From Limivivens faecihominis (GTDB lineage Bacteria; Bacillota; Clostridia; Lachnospirales; Lachnospiraceae), in contig NZ_JAJEPR010000002.1 in assembly GCF_020686945.1 (NCBI RefSeq), positions 124,001 to 188,000 on the forward strand: DNA of 64,000 nt, read 5' to 3'. A model generated the notes under the pieces. It saw nothing but the letters and a program-made list of their open reading frames with translations. It searched no databases and was not told where the DNA came from. Positions within the stretch are counted from its first letter, which is position 1, and each line of letters opens with the position of its first letter. Of the stretch, positions 24,057 to 32,391 are shown piece after piece. The position numbers and the translations under genes were made by a program.

Positions 24057-24187
24057 TTCAGAGCAAAGTAGATTTTCGGTTGAAAGTGTGAGTCATGCTT
24101 GCATGAACGAGCACTTTTAACTGGAAATCTATTTGGCGAGAAGCCACATCGAGATGAAGCGAAGCGGAATCGAGATGTGCTCTGAAT
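24056..24187 (+). repeat. Structured intergenic repeat, copy 2, between ruvA and ruvB
   Basis: ATTCAGAGCA (24056-24065) pairs with TGCTCTGAAT (24178-24187), enclosing a long stem of 23-nt arms (24066-24088 with 24112-24134, few mismatches) topped by the palindrome TCATGC-TT-GCATGA. A second region (about 24145-24177) carries GAAGCGAAGCGG and the duplicated ATCGAGATG. The fold is a closed multi-branch structure. The TCATGCTTGCA loop and GCGAAGC motif also occur at 3178-3325. It starts inside the ruvA stop codon. Confidence 0.65.
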
Positions 24188-24220
24188 TGTCACGAAATAT
24201 GGTATAGATAGAGGAAGCAT

Positions 24221-25213
24221 ATGGCGAAACGAATTATTACGACGGATATTACAGAAGAAGATCAGAAAAACGAGGGCTCTCTCCGGCCGAAACTTTTGAG
24301 TGATTATGTGGGTCAGGAGAAAGCCAAGGGAAATCTCAAGATCTATATCGAGGCGGCAAAACAGAGGGGGGACTCTCTGGATCATGTGCTTTTCTATGGC
24401 CCTCCGGGTCTTGGAAAGACGACCCTGGCCGGAATCATCGCTAACGAGATGGGCGTTCACATGAAGGTCACTTCCGGCCCGGCGATCGAAAAGCCCGGGG
24501 AGATGGCGGCGATTCTGAATAACCTTCAGGAGGGAGATATTCTCTTTGTGGATGAGATTCATCGGCTGAACCGCCAGGTGGAGGAGGTTCTCTACCCGGC
24601 GATGGAGGATTTTGCCATCGATATCATGATCGGAAAAGGTTCCTCGGCCCGTTCTATCCGCCTGGATCTTCCGAAATTTACACTGGTGGGAGCCACGACG
24701 AGAGCCGGTCTTCTGACGGCTCCCTTAAGAGATCGTTTCGGCGTGATTCATCATCTGGAATTTTACACGGTGGAGGAACTGAAGACGATCATCCTTCGTT
24801 CCGCCTCTCTTCTGGATGTGGAGATCGACGAGGCCGGAGCCCTGGAGCTGGCGAAACGGTCCAGAGGAACGCCCCGTCTGGCCAATCGGCTGTTAAAAAG
24901 GGTCCGGGATTTTGCCCAGGTCAAGTACGAGGGAAAGATCGATCAGAAAGTGGCTTCTTTCGCGCTGGATCTTCTGGAGGTAGATACCTGCGGTCTGGAT
25001 CAGGTGGACCGGCGGCTTCTTCTAACGCTGATCGAGAAATTCAACGGCGGCCCCGTGGGTCTTGATACCCTGGCGGCGGCCATCGGAGAGGACTCGGGAA
25101 CCATCGAGGATGTCTACGAACCCTACCTGATTCAGAACGGATTTCTGAACCGGACCCCGCGGGGGCGGATGGCCACAGAGCTGGCTTTTCACCATCTTGG
25201 TATCGAAGCATAA
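24221..25213 (+). CDS. ruvB: Holliday junction branch migration ATPase RuvB
   Basis: This 330-residue hexameric AAA+ motor drives branch migration with RuvA. It has RPKLLSDYVGQEKAKGNL, the Walker A GPPGLGKTT (60-68), Walker B LFVDEIHRLNR, sensor 1 VGATTRAGLLT, and the C-terminal winged helix DNA-binding domain ending RTPRGRMATELAF. GAGGAAGC precedes the ATG. It is transcribed in the direction of ruvA but separated from it by the structured repeat. Confidence 0.97.
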   Translation: MAKRIITTDITEEDQKNEGSLRPKLLSDYVGQEKAKGNLKIYIEAAKQRGDSLDHVLFYGPPGLGKTTLAGIIANEMGVHMKVTSGPAIEKPGEMAAILNNLQEGDILFVDEIHRLNRQVEEVLYPAMEDFAIDIMIGKGSSARSIRLDLPKFTLVGATTRAGLLTAPLRDRFGVIHHLEFYTVEELKTIILRSASLLDVEIDEAGALELAKRSRGTPRLANRLLKRVRDFAQVKYEGKIDQKVASFALDLLEVDTCGLDQVDRRLLLTLIEKFNGGPVGLDTLAAAIGEDSGTIEDVYEPYLIQNGFLNRTPRGRMATELAFHHLGIEA

Positions 25214-25233
25214 AATCTTTTTTTCGAAAAATG

Positions 25234-25261
25234 TTGTAATCTCAGGGAATTTGTTTATAAT
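25234..25261 (+). promoter_or_regulatory. Promoter of zapA
   Basis: TTGTAA (25234-25239) and TATAAT (25256-25261), 16-bp spacer, about 40 bp before the zapA start. Confidence 0.65.
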
Positions 25262-25302
25262 AGTAGGAGAGAATCAACCCAAGAAAGGAAGAAAAAGGGC
25301 TT

Positions 25303-25713
25303 ATGTCATCCAAAAATAAAACGGAGGTCCTGATTGCAGGCAAGATTTTTACCTTGAGCGGGTACGAGAGTGAGGAATACCTGCAGAAGGTTGCTACATA
25401 TATTAACAATAAGATCGCGGAGTTTAAGAAGCTGGACGGCTACAATCACCAGACCAAGGAGAATAAGAGCATTCTTCTGGAGCTGAACATCGCCGATGAT
25501 TATTTCAAGGCGAAGAAGCAGGTCGAGATGGTGGAGGAGGAGCTTTCCGAGAAGGACAAGGAACTCTACGATCTCAAGCATGAGCTGATCAATGCCCAGA
25601 TCCAGCTCGAAAACCAGGAAAAAGACCTGGAGGCGTCGCGCAAGGAAAACACGGAGCTTCAGAAAGAGGTTGTCCGCCTGCAGACGGAAAGGGACGAACG
25701 GAACAGGAAATAA
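25303..25713 (+). CDS. zapA: Cell division protein ZapA
   Basis: This 136-residue protein has an N-terminal ZapA domain: KTEVLIAGKIFTLSGYESEE, then YLQKVATYINNKIAEF. A long C-terminal coiled coil runs from about residue 60 (VEMVEEELSEKDKELYDLK) to the end. ZapA binds and bundles FtsZ at the Z-ring. The coiled coil is longer than in short ZapA homologs, as usual in Clostridia. A moderate hairpin and T-rich tract follow the gene. Confidence 0.92.
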   Translation: MSSKNKTEVLIAGKIFTLSGYESEEYLQKVATYINNKIAEFKKLDGYNHQTKENKSILLELNIADDYFKAKKQVEMVEEELSEKDKELYDLKHELINAQIQLENQEKDLEASRKENTELQKEVVRLQTERDERNRK

Positions 25714-25719
25714 ATGCAG

Positions 25720-25758
25720 AGGCTGTTGCATGCGCATACCGTGTGACAGCCTTTCCTT
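25720..25758 (+). terminator. Weak hairpin terminator after zapA
   Basis: AGGCTGT (25720-25726) pairs with ACAGCCT (25746-25752), with additional TGCGCA pairing in the loop; TTCCTTTTACT follows. Confidence 0.4.
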
Positions 25759-25782
25759 TTACTTATGCGGAGGAAGATAGAT

Positions 25783-28131
25783 ATGACAAAAAGAGCGGAA
25801 TTACTGGCGCCGGCAGGATCTTTCGAGAGTATGGTGGCCGCGGTCAATGCAGGAGCGGATGCCGTCTATATGGGCGGTTCCCGGTTTGGAGCCAGAGCTT
25901 ACGCGGAAAATCCGGACACGGGAAAAATGATCGAGGCGCTGGATTTCTGCCACCTTCACGGGGTAAAACTGTATATGACAGTAAATACGCTCCTGAAGGA
26001 ACAGGAGATGGGAGACCTCTATGATTTTCTGGCTCCCTTTTATGAGCACGGTCTGGATGCGGCCATTGTCCAGGATTTCGGCGTATTGCGCTATCTGAAG
26101 CGCCAGTTTCCAGAGCTGGATCTCCATGCGAGCACCCAGATGACGGATCAGAGCGCCGAGGGCGCGGCCATTCTGGAAAAATTCGGCGTGACGCGGGTGG
26201 TGACTTCCCGGGAGCTGACCCTTCCGGAGATCCGGAACATCCACGAAAAAACAGACCTTGAGATTGAGTCCTTCGTCCACGGGGCCCTCTGTTACTCCTA
26301 TTCCGGTCAGTGTCTTTTGAGCAGTATGATCGGCGGCCGGAGTGGAAACCGGGGCCGCTGTGCCCAGCCCTGCCGCCTGCCCTGGCATTTTTCCAGGGAG
26401 CCGAGAGGAGCGGGAGAGTATCTCTTAAGCCCCAAGGATATCTGCACTTTGAAGATCCTGCCGGAGATTCTGGAGGCCGGAGTCTATTCCCTGAAGATTG
26501 AAGGGCGGATGAAGCGGCCGGAGTACACGGCCGGCGTGACCAGAATTTACCGGAAATATCTGGATCTTCTGGAAGAAAAAGGAAAGAAAAACTATAAGGT
26601 GGATGAGAGAGATATCGAGGAGCTGATGGATCTCTATAATCGCGGCGGTTTTTCGGAAGGCTATTATAAGACCAAAGGGAATGCAGGCATGATGAGTACG
26701 TTTCGGCAGAATCATTTCGGCACGAAAGGGGCCAAAGTTCTGGCGGTACGGAAAAATCTCATCACGGCCCGGGCCCTGGAGGACCTCCATAAGGGCGACG
26801 TTCTGGAGAGCGCCACGATGAATGCGGAGATTCCGTCCGGAAGAGATTTTCAGATGAAAGCAGGCCGGGATATGCGGGTCGCTCCCGGGGAAATCCTTCA
26901 CCGGACCCAGAATGCGGCTCTCCTTGCAGAGCTTTCTGCCTATCAGAATTTCGGATTTCATAGGGAAAAACTTAATGGGAAATTAAGAATCTCCCTTGGA
27001 AAACCTGTTATACTCTCACTGAATTATGGCGGATTTTCGGCGGAGGTTTCCGGGGCGGCAGCAGAACCGGCTCAGAAGTCGGCTCTCACCCGGGAAAGTG
27101 TCGAGAAGCAGCTCCGAAAGACCGGAAACACAGAATTTACCTTCGATCAGCTGGAAATCGAGCTGGAGGAAGGCTGTTTCCTTCCGGTGCAGGCCCTAAA
27201 GGAGCTTCGAAGAGAAGGCATCGAGAAGCTCTCGGGGGCGGTTCTTGGAAGTTCCAGGCGGAGTTGTCCGGAGAAACTGGTTCCGGAGAGTTTTTCCGGG
27301 GAAAAAGCAGAAGAGCCGTATCTTGCTGTACTGGTTTCTGATGCCCGTCAGGCAGAGGTCCTTCTGAATCAGCCGGGCATCCGGCGTTTCTATCTGGAGA
27401 GCGATCTTCTTCTGGAGCAGCCGGAAACCTTTTTTCACCTTCGGAAAACCATCCAGGGTCAGGGAAAGGAATGTTTTCTTGCGATGCCGCCCCTTTTCCG
27501 GGCAGACAAGAGAGCGCTTTTTGAGACGGAAGAGACAGAGAGGAACCTTACTTTTCCGGATGGTTTTCTTGTGCGGAACCTGGAAGAGCTGGCTTATCTG
27601 AAGGAACGGGTGCCGGGAGCGGTCCTGATCGCGGACGCGAACCTTTATTCCTGGAATCAGGAGGCCCGTACTTTCTTAAAAGAACAGGGCTTTTCGGCGG
27701 ATACGGCTCCTCTGGAGCTCAACAGCCATGAGCTTTCCAGGAGAGGGCTTTCTGGCAGCGAGCTTGTAGTCTACGGCAGGGCGGCGCTGATGCTTTCCTC
27801 CCAGTGTGTGAAACGGACCACGGGAAACTGCAATAAAAAGAAAGAATTTACTTTCCTTACAGATCGGAAGGGTAAGACTTTTCCTGTCTGGAGCGACTGT
27901 TCGGTCTGCATAAATATCGTTTTCAACACGGCTCCGCTGGACCTTTCGGATCAGGAACAAGAGATCCGCGCGCTGGCTCCTGTGGGAATACGCCTTTCCT
28001 TTACGACAGAAACGGCAGAGGAAGCAGAGAAAATCGCCGAAACTTACGCCCGGCGCTTCCTTTTCGGGGAAGCTGCTTCTATGAAGCTTCCGGAGTTTAC
28101 CCGGGGGCATTTTAAACGGGGAGTGGAGTAG
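25783..28131 (+). CDS. U32 family peptidase (DUF3656 type)
   Basis: The 782-residue protein starts at 25783 (GGAGGA 8 nt upstream) rather than an in-frame ATG at 25765 that would contain the RBS. It opens AELLAPAGSFESMVAAVNAG, the U32 opening, and has the family signature SFVHGALCYSYSGQCL followed by GGRSGNRGRCAQPCR. The C-terminal half includes the DUF3656 region and a cysteine-rich tail (QCVKRTTGNCNKK). E. coli RlhA and TrhP of this fold hydroxylate rRNA and tRNA, so RNA hydroxylation is as likely as proteolysis. Confidence 0.9.
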   Translation: MTKRAELLAPAGSFESMVAAVNAGADAVYMGGSRFGARAYAENPDTGKMIEALDFCHLHGVKLYMTVNTLLKEQEMGDLYDFLAPFYEHGLDAAIVQDFGVLRYLKRQFPELDLHASTQMTDQSAEGAAILEKFGVTRVVTSRELTLPEIRNIHEKTDLEIESFVHGALCYSYSGQCLLSSMIGGRSGNRGRCAQPCRLPWHFSREPRGAGEYLLSPKDICTLKILPEILEAGVYSLKIEGRMKRPEYTAGVTRIYRKYLDLLEEKGKKNYKVDERDIEELMDLYNRGGFSEGYYKTKGNAGMMSTFRQNHFGTKGAKVLAVRKNLITARALEDLHKGDVLESATMNAEIPSGRDFQMKAGRDMRVAPGEILHRTQNAALLAELSAYQNFGFHREKLNGKLRISLGKPVILSLNYGGFSAEVSGAAAEPAQKSALTRESVEKQLRKTGNTEFTFDQLEIELEEGCFLPVQALKELRREGIEKLSGAVLGSSRRSCPEKLVPESFSGEKAEEPYLAVLVSDARQAEVLLNQPGIRRFYLESDLLLEQPETFFHLRKTIQGQGKECFLAMPPLFRADKRALFETEETERNLTFPDGFLVRNLEELAYLKERVPGAVLIADANLYSWNQEARTFLKEQGFSADTAPLELNSHELSRRGLSGSELVVYGRAALMLSSQCVKRTTGNCNKKKEFTFLTDRKGKTFPVWSDCSVCINIVFNTAPLDLSDQEQEIRALAPVGIRLSFTTETAEEAEKIAETYARRFLFGEAASMKLPEFTRGHFKRGVE

Positions 28132-28138
28132 AAAAATC

Positions 28139-29839
28139 ATGACAAAACTGATTATTGACATTTCTAAGTATGTTCTGCTGGTGCTCATCGCTCTTTACGC
28201 GCTGCAGAGCTATATCATTTTCAAAAAAAAGAATGAGGACGCGAGGGAATTTCTGTTCCTGAGACAGAATGTTCTGATGTTCGCCATTCATTTTATCGCC
28301 TTCACGGTGTTTTACCTGAAGATGGATGAGTCCACGCTCTTTTATTTTTACGGAGCCCAGGCGATCTATCTGGGAGCGGTGCTGGTGCTTTTCCGGAATC
28401 TTTACCCCAGGGCTTCGAAGCTTCTGGTCAACAACATGTGCATGCTGATCACGATCGGCTTTATCATGCTGACCCGTATCTCTTACGACCAGTCGATGAA
28501 GCAATTCAAGATCCTGGCGATCGCCACGGTGGCGGCCCTGATCATTCCGATCCTGGTCAAAAAGCTGAAATTTCTGGATAAACTGGGCTATATTTACGCG
28601 CTGGGCGGTATCGGCCTTTTGGGCGTGGTGCTGGTTTTTGCAAAGTTCAGCTACGGTTCCAAGCTGTCCCTGAGCATCGGCGGCTTTACGTTCCAGCCTT
28701 CTGAGTTTGTAAAGATCATCTTTGTCTTTGCGGTGGCAAGCCTTCTGGCGAAAGCGACCGACTTTAAGCATGTGGTCATCACGACGGCCATCGCCGGAGC
28801 CCATGTGCTGATCCTCGTGGTCTCCAAGGACCTGGGAAGTGCGCTGATCTTCTTTGTGACGTACCTTGTCATGCTTTATGTGGGTACCAGAGACTGGCGG
28901 TATCTCTTCCTTGGTATTGCGGCGGGAGTTATCGCTTCCGTGGCTGCCTATTTTCTTTTCAGCCATGTGCGCGTCCGTGTTCAGGTCTGGAAGGATCCTT
29001 TTGCTTCTTACACCGGAGACGGCTACCAGGTGGCCCAGTCCCTTTTCGCTATCGGTGCGGGCGGCTGGTTTGGAACGGGCCTTTACCAGGGTTCTCCGAC
29101 GATGATTCCGATTGTGGAGCAGGATTTTATGTTTTCTGCAATCTGTGAAGAGCTGGGCGGTTTCTTTGCGATCTGCCTGATCCTCATCTACATGAGCTGC
29201 TTTATCATGTTCGTGAACATCGCCTTCAAGATGGAAAATAAATTTGCAAGACTGGCTTCTCTGGGGCTTGGCTGTACCTTTTCCGTGCAGGTCTTCCTGA
29301 CTGTGGGCGGAGCCATGAAAATGATCCCCTCCACCGGTGTGACTCTTCCGTTTATCAGTTACGGAGGAAGTTCCATCATGAGTACGGTCATTATGTTTGC
29401 CATCGTTCAGGGCTTCTACATCTCCCGACGCGAGGAGCGGGGAGAGTACCCCGACGGGGAATACGGATATTACGACGAATATGGAAATTTTTACCCGGGG
29501 CCGGACGGCTACGCTCCTTACGGGTATGATGAGAACGGCTATCCCTATCCGTATCCGAAGGACGGCCACGAAAACGGCTATCCTTATGAGGGAGACGGCT
29601 ATGGCTATCCGGAAAATGGATATGACAACGGTTATCCTTATCAAGAAAATGGTTACATGCCCTATCAGCAGGTGGGTTACGACGAGAATTTTCCGGACCC
29701 GCAGAACTCCGGCCCGGATCTTTATGCGCCCGACCGGGGTTACGGAATGAATGAATACGATGAGGAGACAGATGGCAGTGAGGAGGAATCCAATGAAAAA
29801 GAAAGACATAAATTCAGCTTACGAAGAAAATCCCGTTGA
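28139..29839 (+). CDS. SEDS family peptidoglycan glycosyltransferase (FtsW/RodA/SpoVE) with extended Tyr-Gly-Pro tail
   Basis: This 566-residue polytopic protein is a SEDS glycosyltransferase that polymerises lipid II. Characteristic parts: LSIGGFTFQPSEFVKIIFVF, the extracellular loop KDPFASYTGDGYQVAQSL with the likely catalytic Asp, EQDFMFSAICEELGGF, and GVTLPFISYGGSSIMS. After about residue 430 the membrane domain is followed by ~90 residues rich in Y, G, P, D and N with irregular ENGYPY repeats, then a charged end. This tail is absent from ordinary FtsW. Its partner PBP overlaps the 3' end by 47 nt. Confidence 0.92.
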   Translation: MTKLIIDISKYVLLVLIALYALQSYIIFKKKNEDAREFLFLRQNVLMFAIHFIAFTVFYLKMDESTLFYFYGAQAIYLGAVLVLFRNLYPRASKLLVNNMCMLITIGFIMLTRISYDQSMKQFKILAIATVAALIIPILVKKLKFLDKLGYIYALGGIGLLGVVLVFAKFSYGSKLSLSIGGFTFQPSEFVKIIFVFAVASLLAKATDFKHVVITTAIAGAHVLILVVSKDLGSALIFFVTYLVMLYVGTRDWRYLFLGIAAGVIASVAAYFLFSHVRVRVQVWKDPFASYTGDGYQVAQSLFAIGAGGWFGTGLYQGSPTMIPIVEQDFMFSAICEELGGFFAICLILIYMSCFIMFVNIAFKMENKFARLASLGLGCTFSVQVFLTVGGAMKMIPSTGVTLPFISYGGSSIMSTVIMFAIVQGFYISRREERGEYPDGEYGYYDEYGNFYPGPDGYAPYGYDENGYPYPYPKDGHENGYPYEGDGYGYPENGYDNGYPYQENGYMPYQQVGYDENFPDPQNSGPDLYAPDRGYGMNEYDEETDGSEEESNEKERHKFSLRRKSR

Positions 29840-31349
29840 GGATTCCCCTGCGGAGGAACCCTCCGGGAAAAAGAAAAAAGGAAAAAAGAAGAAACAGGAA
29901 ACGGAAGGCGCTCCTGAGTCCAGAAAAGAGCAGAATAAGGTCTTTGTGAAGGCCAGCTATTTCTTTGTGCTGATGTTTTTAAGCCTCTGCGGTTATCTGG
30001 TCTATTTCAACATCGCGGACCGGGAGAGCATCAACAGCAACAGCTATAATACGAAACAGGACAGCAAAGATAACATGGTGATCCGCGGAAATATTTATTC
30101 CTCTGACGGAGAGATTCTGGCCACCACCAATGTGGCGGAGGATGGCAGCGAGACCAGAGAGTATCCTTACGACCGGGTTTTCGCCCATGTCGTGGGCTAT
30201 GCCAGCAACGGCCGCTCCGGTACGGAATCTACCTATAATACAGAGCTGACTTCCTGCCATGCCTCTCTTTTTGAGCAGATCAAAAACGAGGCCCAGGATG
30301 TGAAAATTCAGGGAGACAGCGTGAATTTAAGCCTGAGTACATTGCTGCAGCGGGCTGCCTATGACGCTCTGGGAAATTACCGGGGAGCAGTGGTGATTAT
30401 GGAGCCTTCCACAGGTCGGATTCTGGCCATGGTCTCCAAGCCGGATTTCAGCCCGGCTTCTATCTCAGCCGACTGGGAGTCCTTAAATGATGAAAATTCC
30501 GGAAGTCCGCTTCTGAATCGTGCAGTGCAGGGACTTTACCCGCCGGGGTCCACCTTCAAGATCATTACGACGCTGGCTTACATGCGTCAGCACCCGAACG
30601 ATTATCAGAACTTTGTCTTCAACTGCGAAGGTCTGGTTACAAGAGATGACGTGAGCATCACCTGTTACGGCGGTTCCGTCCATGGAATGGAAGATCTGGA
30701 AACTGCGTTTAAAAATTCCTGTAACGGCGCTTTTGCCACGATTGGAACCGAGCTGGATAATGCGGAGTTCAAAAAGATCTGTGAATCCTTTGGTTTCAAT
30801 AAGGATCTCTCCATCAACATGGCTTCTGCGGACAGCCGTTTCACTCTGGCAGAGGACGCTTCCTACGGTGAGGAGATGACGACTGCCATCGGTCAGGGCG
30901 ATACCTTGGCAACGCCGCTTCAGATGGCTTTGGTGGCCTCAGCTGTGGCAAATGGCGGAACTCTCATGAAACCCTACTATGTGGACAGCATTTCTACCTA
31001 TGACGGGGATGAGGTGAAAACCTTCAAACCTTCCAGCTATGCCACCGTGATGTCTGCGGACGAGGCGGAAACCATCGGAAATTATATGATCACCACGGTG
31101 CAGAGCGGTACGGCCAGCGCCCTTTCCGGAGCTTCCTATACGGCAGCAGGAAAGACAGGTTCTGCCGAGTATGATACGGCCTCCGGCGAGCGCGGTACTC
31201 ATAGCTGGTTTGTGGGCTACACGAATGTGGACAACCCGGAACTTGCCATCGCTGTCATCGCTGAGGACGGCGGTTCCGGAAGCAGCACGGCGGTTCCGAT
31301 TGCAAAATATATTTTTGATACTTATTATCAGAATAAGTACGGCTATTGA
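29793..31349 (+). CDS. Class B penicillin-binding protein (FtsI/PBP2-type transpeptidase)
   Basis: The 518-residue protein starts at 29793, preceded by GAGGAGG, inside the end of the SEDS gene. A Lys-rich cytoplasmic tail (GKKKKGKKKKQ) leads to one membrane helix near residue 55. The dimerisation domain is short. Transpeptidase motifs are complete: Ser253-TFK, Ser309-CN and Lys454-TGS. The overlapping SEDS-bPBP gene pair forms the standard glycosyltransferase/transpeptidase complex. Which role (division, elongation or sporulation) it serves cannot be decided from sequence. Confidence 0.92.
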   Translation: MKKKDINSAYEENPVEDSPAEEPSGKKKKGKKKKQETEGAPESRKEQNKVFVKASYFFVLMFLSLCGYLVYFNIADRESINSNSYNTKQDSKDNMVIRGNIYSSDGEILATTNVAEDGSETREYPYDRVFAHVVGYASNGRSGTESTYNTELTSCHASLFEQIKNEAQDVKIQGDSVNLSLSTLLQRAAYDALGNYRGAVVIMEPSTGRILAMVSKPDFSPASISADWESLNDENSGSPLLNRAVQGLYPPGSTFKIITTLAYMRQHPNDYQNFVFNCEGLVTRDDVSITCYGGSVHGMEDLETAFKNSCNGAFATIGTELDNAEFKKICESFGFNKDLSINMASADSRFTLAEDASYGEEMTTAIGQGDTLATPLQMALVASAVANGGTLMKPYYVDSISTYDGDEVKTFKPSSYATVMSADEAETIGNYMITTVQSGTASALSGASYTAAGKTGSAEYDTASGERGTHSWFVGYTNVDNPELAIAVIAEDGGSGSSTAVPIAKYIFDTYYQNKYGY

Positions 31350-31368
31350 TGAGGAGGAAAAGCCGGGG

Positions 31369-31397
31369 TTGACTGAATGAACGCAAAGAGTTATACT
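31369..31397 (+). promoter_or_regulatory. Sigma-A-type promoter for the NUDIX gene
   Basis: TTGACT (31369-31374) and TATACT (31392-31397), 17-bp spacer. Confidence 0.75.
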
Positions 31398-31441
31398 TAA
31401 ATCAGTTTTATCATGCACAACGCATAACAGGAGGAATTGCA

Positions 31442-31894
31442 ATGATTGAGGCAACGAGCTGTGGCGGTGTGGTCATATTTCGGGGCAAAATCCTGCTTCT
31501 GTACAAGAGTTACAAGAACAAGTACGAGGGCTGGGTTCTGCCAAAAGGAACTGTAGAGGCTGGTGAAGAGTATAAGGACACAGCAACGAGGGAGGTGCTG
31601 GAGGAGACAGGCGTTCACGCGTCGATCATCAAATATGTTGGCAAGAGCCAGTATACATTTAACGTGCCGGAAAACACGGTGTCCAAGGATGTACACTGGT
31701 ACCTCATGATGTCAGACAGCTATTACAGCAAACCACAACGTGAAGAATATTTTGTGGATTCGGGCTATTATAAGTTTCATGAAGCCTATCACCTGCTGAA
31801 ATTTTCCAACGAGAAACAGATACTGGAACGTGCATATAATGAGTATCTGGACCTGAAAAAGAGGAATCTCTGGGGAAGCAGAAAATATTTTTAA
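31442..31894 (+). CDS. NUDIX hydrolase
   Basis: This 150-residue protein contains a complete Nudix box, GTVEAGEEYKDTATREVL followed by EETGV (about residues 36-58), preceded by WVLPKG. It hydrolyses nucleoside diphosphates linked to some moiety; the substrate cannot be told. The catalytic helix REVLEETG is intact. It is monocistronic, with its own promoter and a strong terminator, and AGGAGG upstream of the ATG. The Lys/Tyr-rich region SYKNKYEGW is typical of the bacterial diadenosine polyphosphate/MutT-like group. Confidence 0.9.
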   Translation: MIEATSCGGVVIFRGKILLLYKSYKNKYEGWVLPKGTVEAGEEYKDTATREVLEETGVHASIIKYVGKSQYTFNVPENTVSKDVHWYLMMSDSYYSKPQREEYFVDSGYYKFHEAYHLLKFSNEKQILERAYNEYLDLKKRNLWGSRKYF

Positions 31895-31901
31895 GAGGAG
31901 G

Positions 31902-31947
31902 AACTGCTGCACCGGATCGTAGGACCGGGTGCGGCAGTTTTTCTTTT
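31902..31947 (+). terminator. Intrinsic terminator of the NUDIX gene
   Basis: AACTGCTGCACCGG (31902-31915) pairs with the CCGGGTGCGGCAGTT arm (31925-31939), followed by TTTTTCTTTT. Confidence 0.85.
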
Positions 31948-32058
31948 AAAAAGTAGTGGAAAAAACAGGAAAATCTGTTAGAATAAGGAATAGTGATTGG
32001 AATTTATGGAAATGATCCATAAAAGGAGGCAGGACCGCAGGGTCGAAAGGAAGATTCT

Positions 32059-32388
32059 ATGAAATGGTATGGAAAGCTTTATGTAGGCCCCGAGGCCGCG
32101 AAAAAACAGTCGAAGATCATCTGGAAGCTGAAATGCGGCGCTGGAATGCTGAATATCTATCTGGTGACGCTGGCCTCCAACGGAAAAGATCTCTTTGATA
32201 TCCTGCCTTCCCATCTTCTGAAACAGAAAGCATTAAGAAGGAATCTTCCCATGATCGTCGGTATCGCCGTGGGTTATGAGGAAGCTGTGGATCTGGTGGT
32301 CGGGATTGTGGAGGAAACCATCCGGAAGACCGGCGGCACCGACGTGAGGCAATATCTGAAAGACAAGCTTGAAAAAGAAGGATTGTGA
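32059..32388 (+). CDS. Conserved-looking small protein, unknown function (109 aa)
   Basis: I do not recognise a named domain in this 109-residue protein. It has WYGKLYVGPEAAKKQSKIIW, a mildly hydrophobic middle (LNIYLVTLASNGKDLFDILP), and a helical C-terminus (VGIVEETIRKTGG). There is no signal peptide. The RBS AAAGGAAG precedes the ATG, and a small TTTATGG/CCATAAA hairpin lies at about 32004-32022 in the leader. It directly precedes DUF2953 and gerW (3 nt gap), so it belongs to that sporulation-linked operon. Confidence 0.75.
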   Translation: MKWYGKLYVGPEAAKKQSKIIWKLKCGAGMLNIYLVTLASNGKDLFDILPSHLLKQKALRRNLPMIVGIAVGYEEAVDLVVGIVEETIRKTGGTDVRQYLKDKLEKEGL

Positions 32389-32391
32389 GAC

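Noticed and set aside
28112..29809. 565-codon minus-strand open frame antisense to the SEDS gene
   Set aside because: Composition (poly Val/Ile/Arg, then His/Gln/Asp) is that of a shadow frame; the plus-strand SEDS protein is unmistakable.
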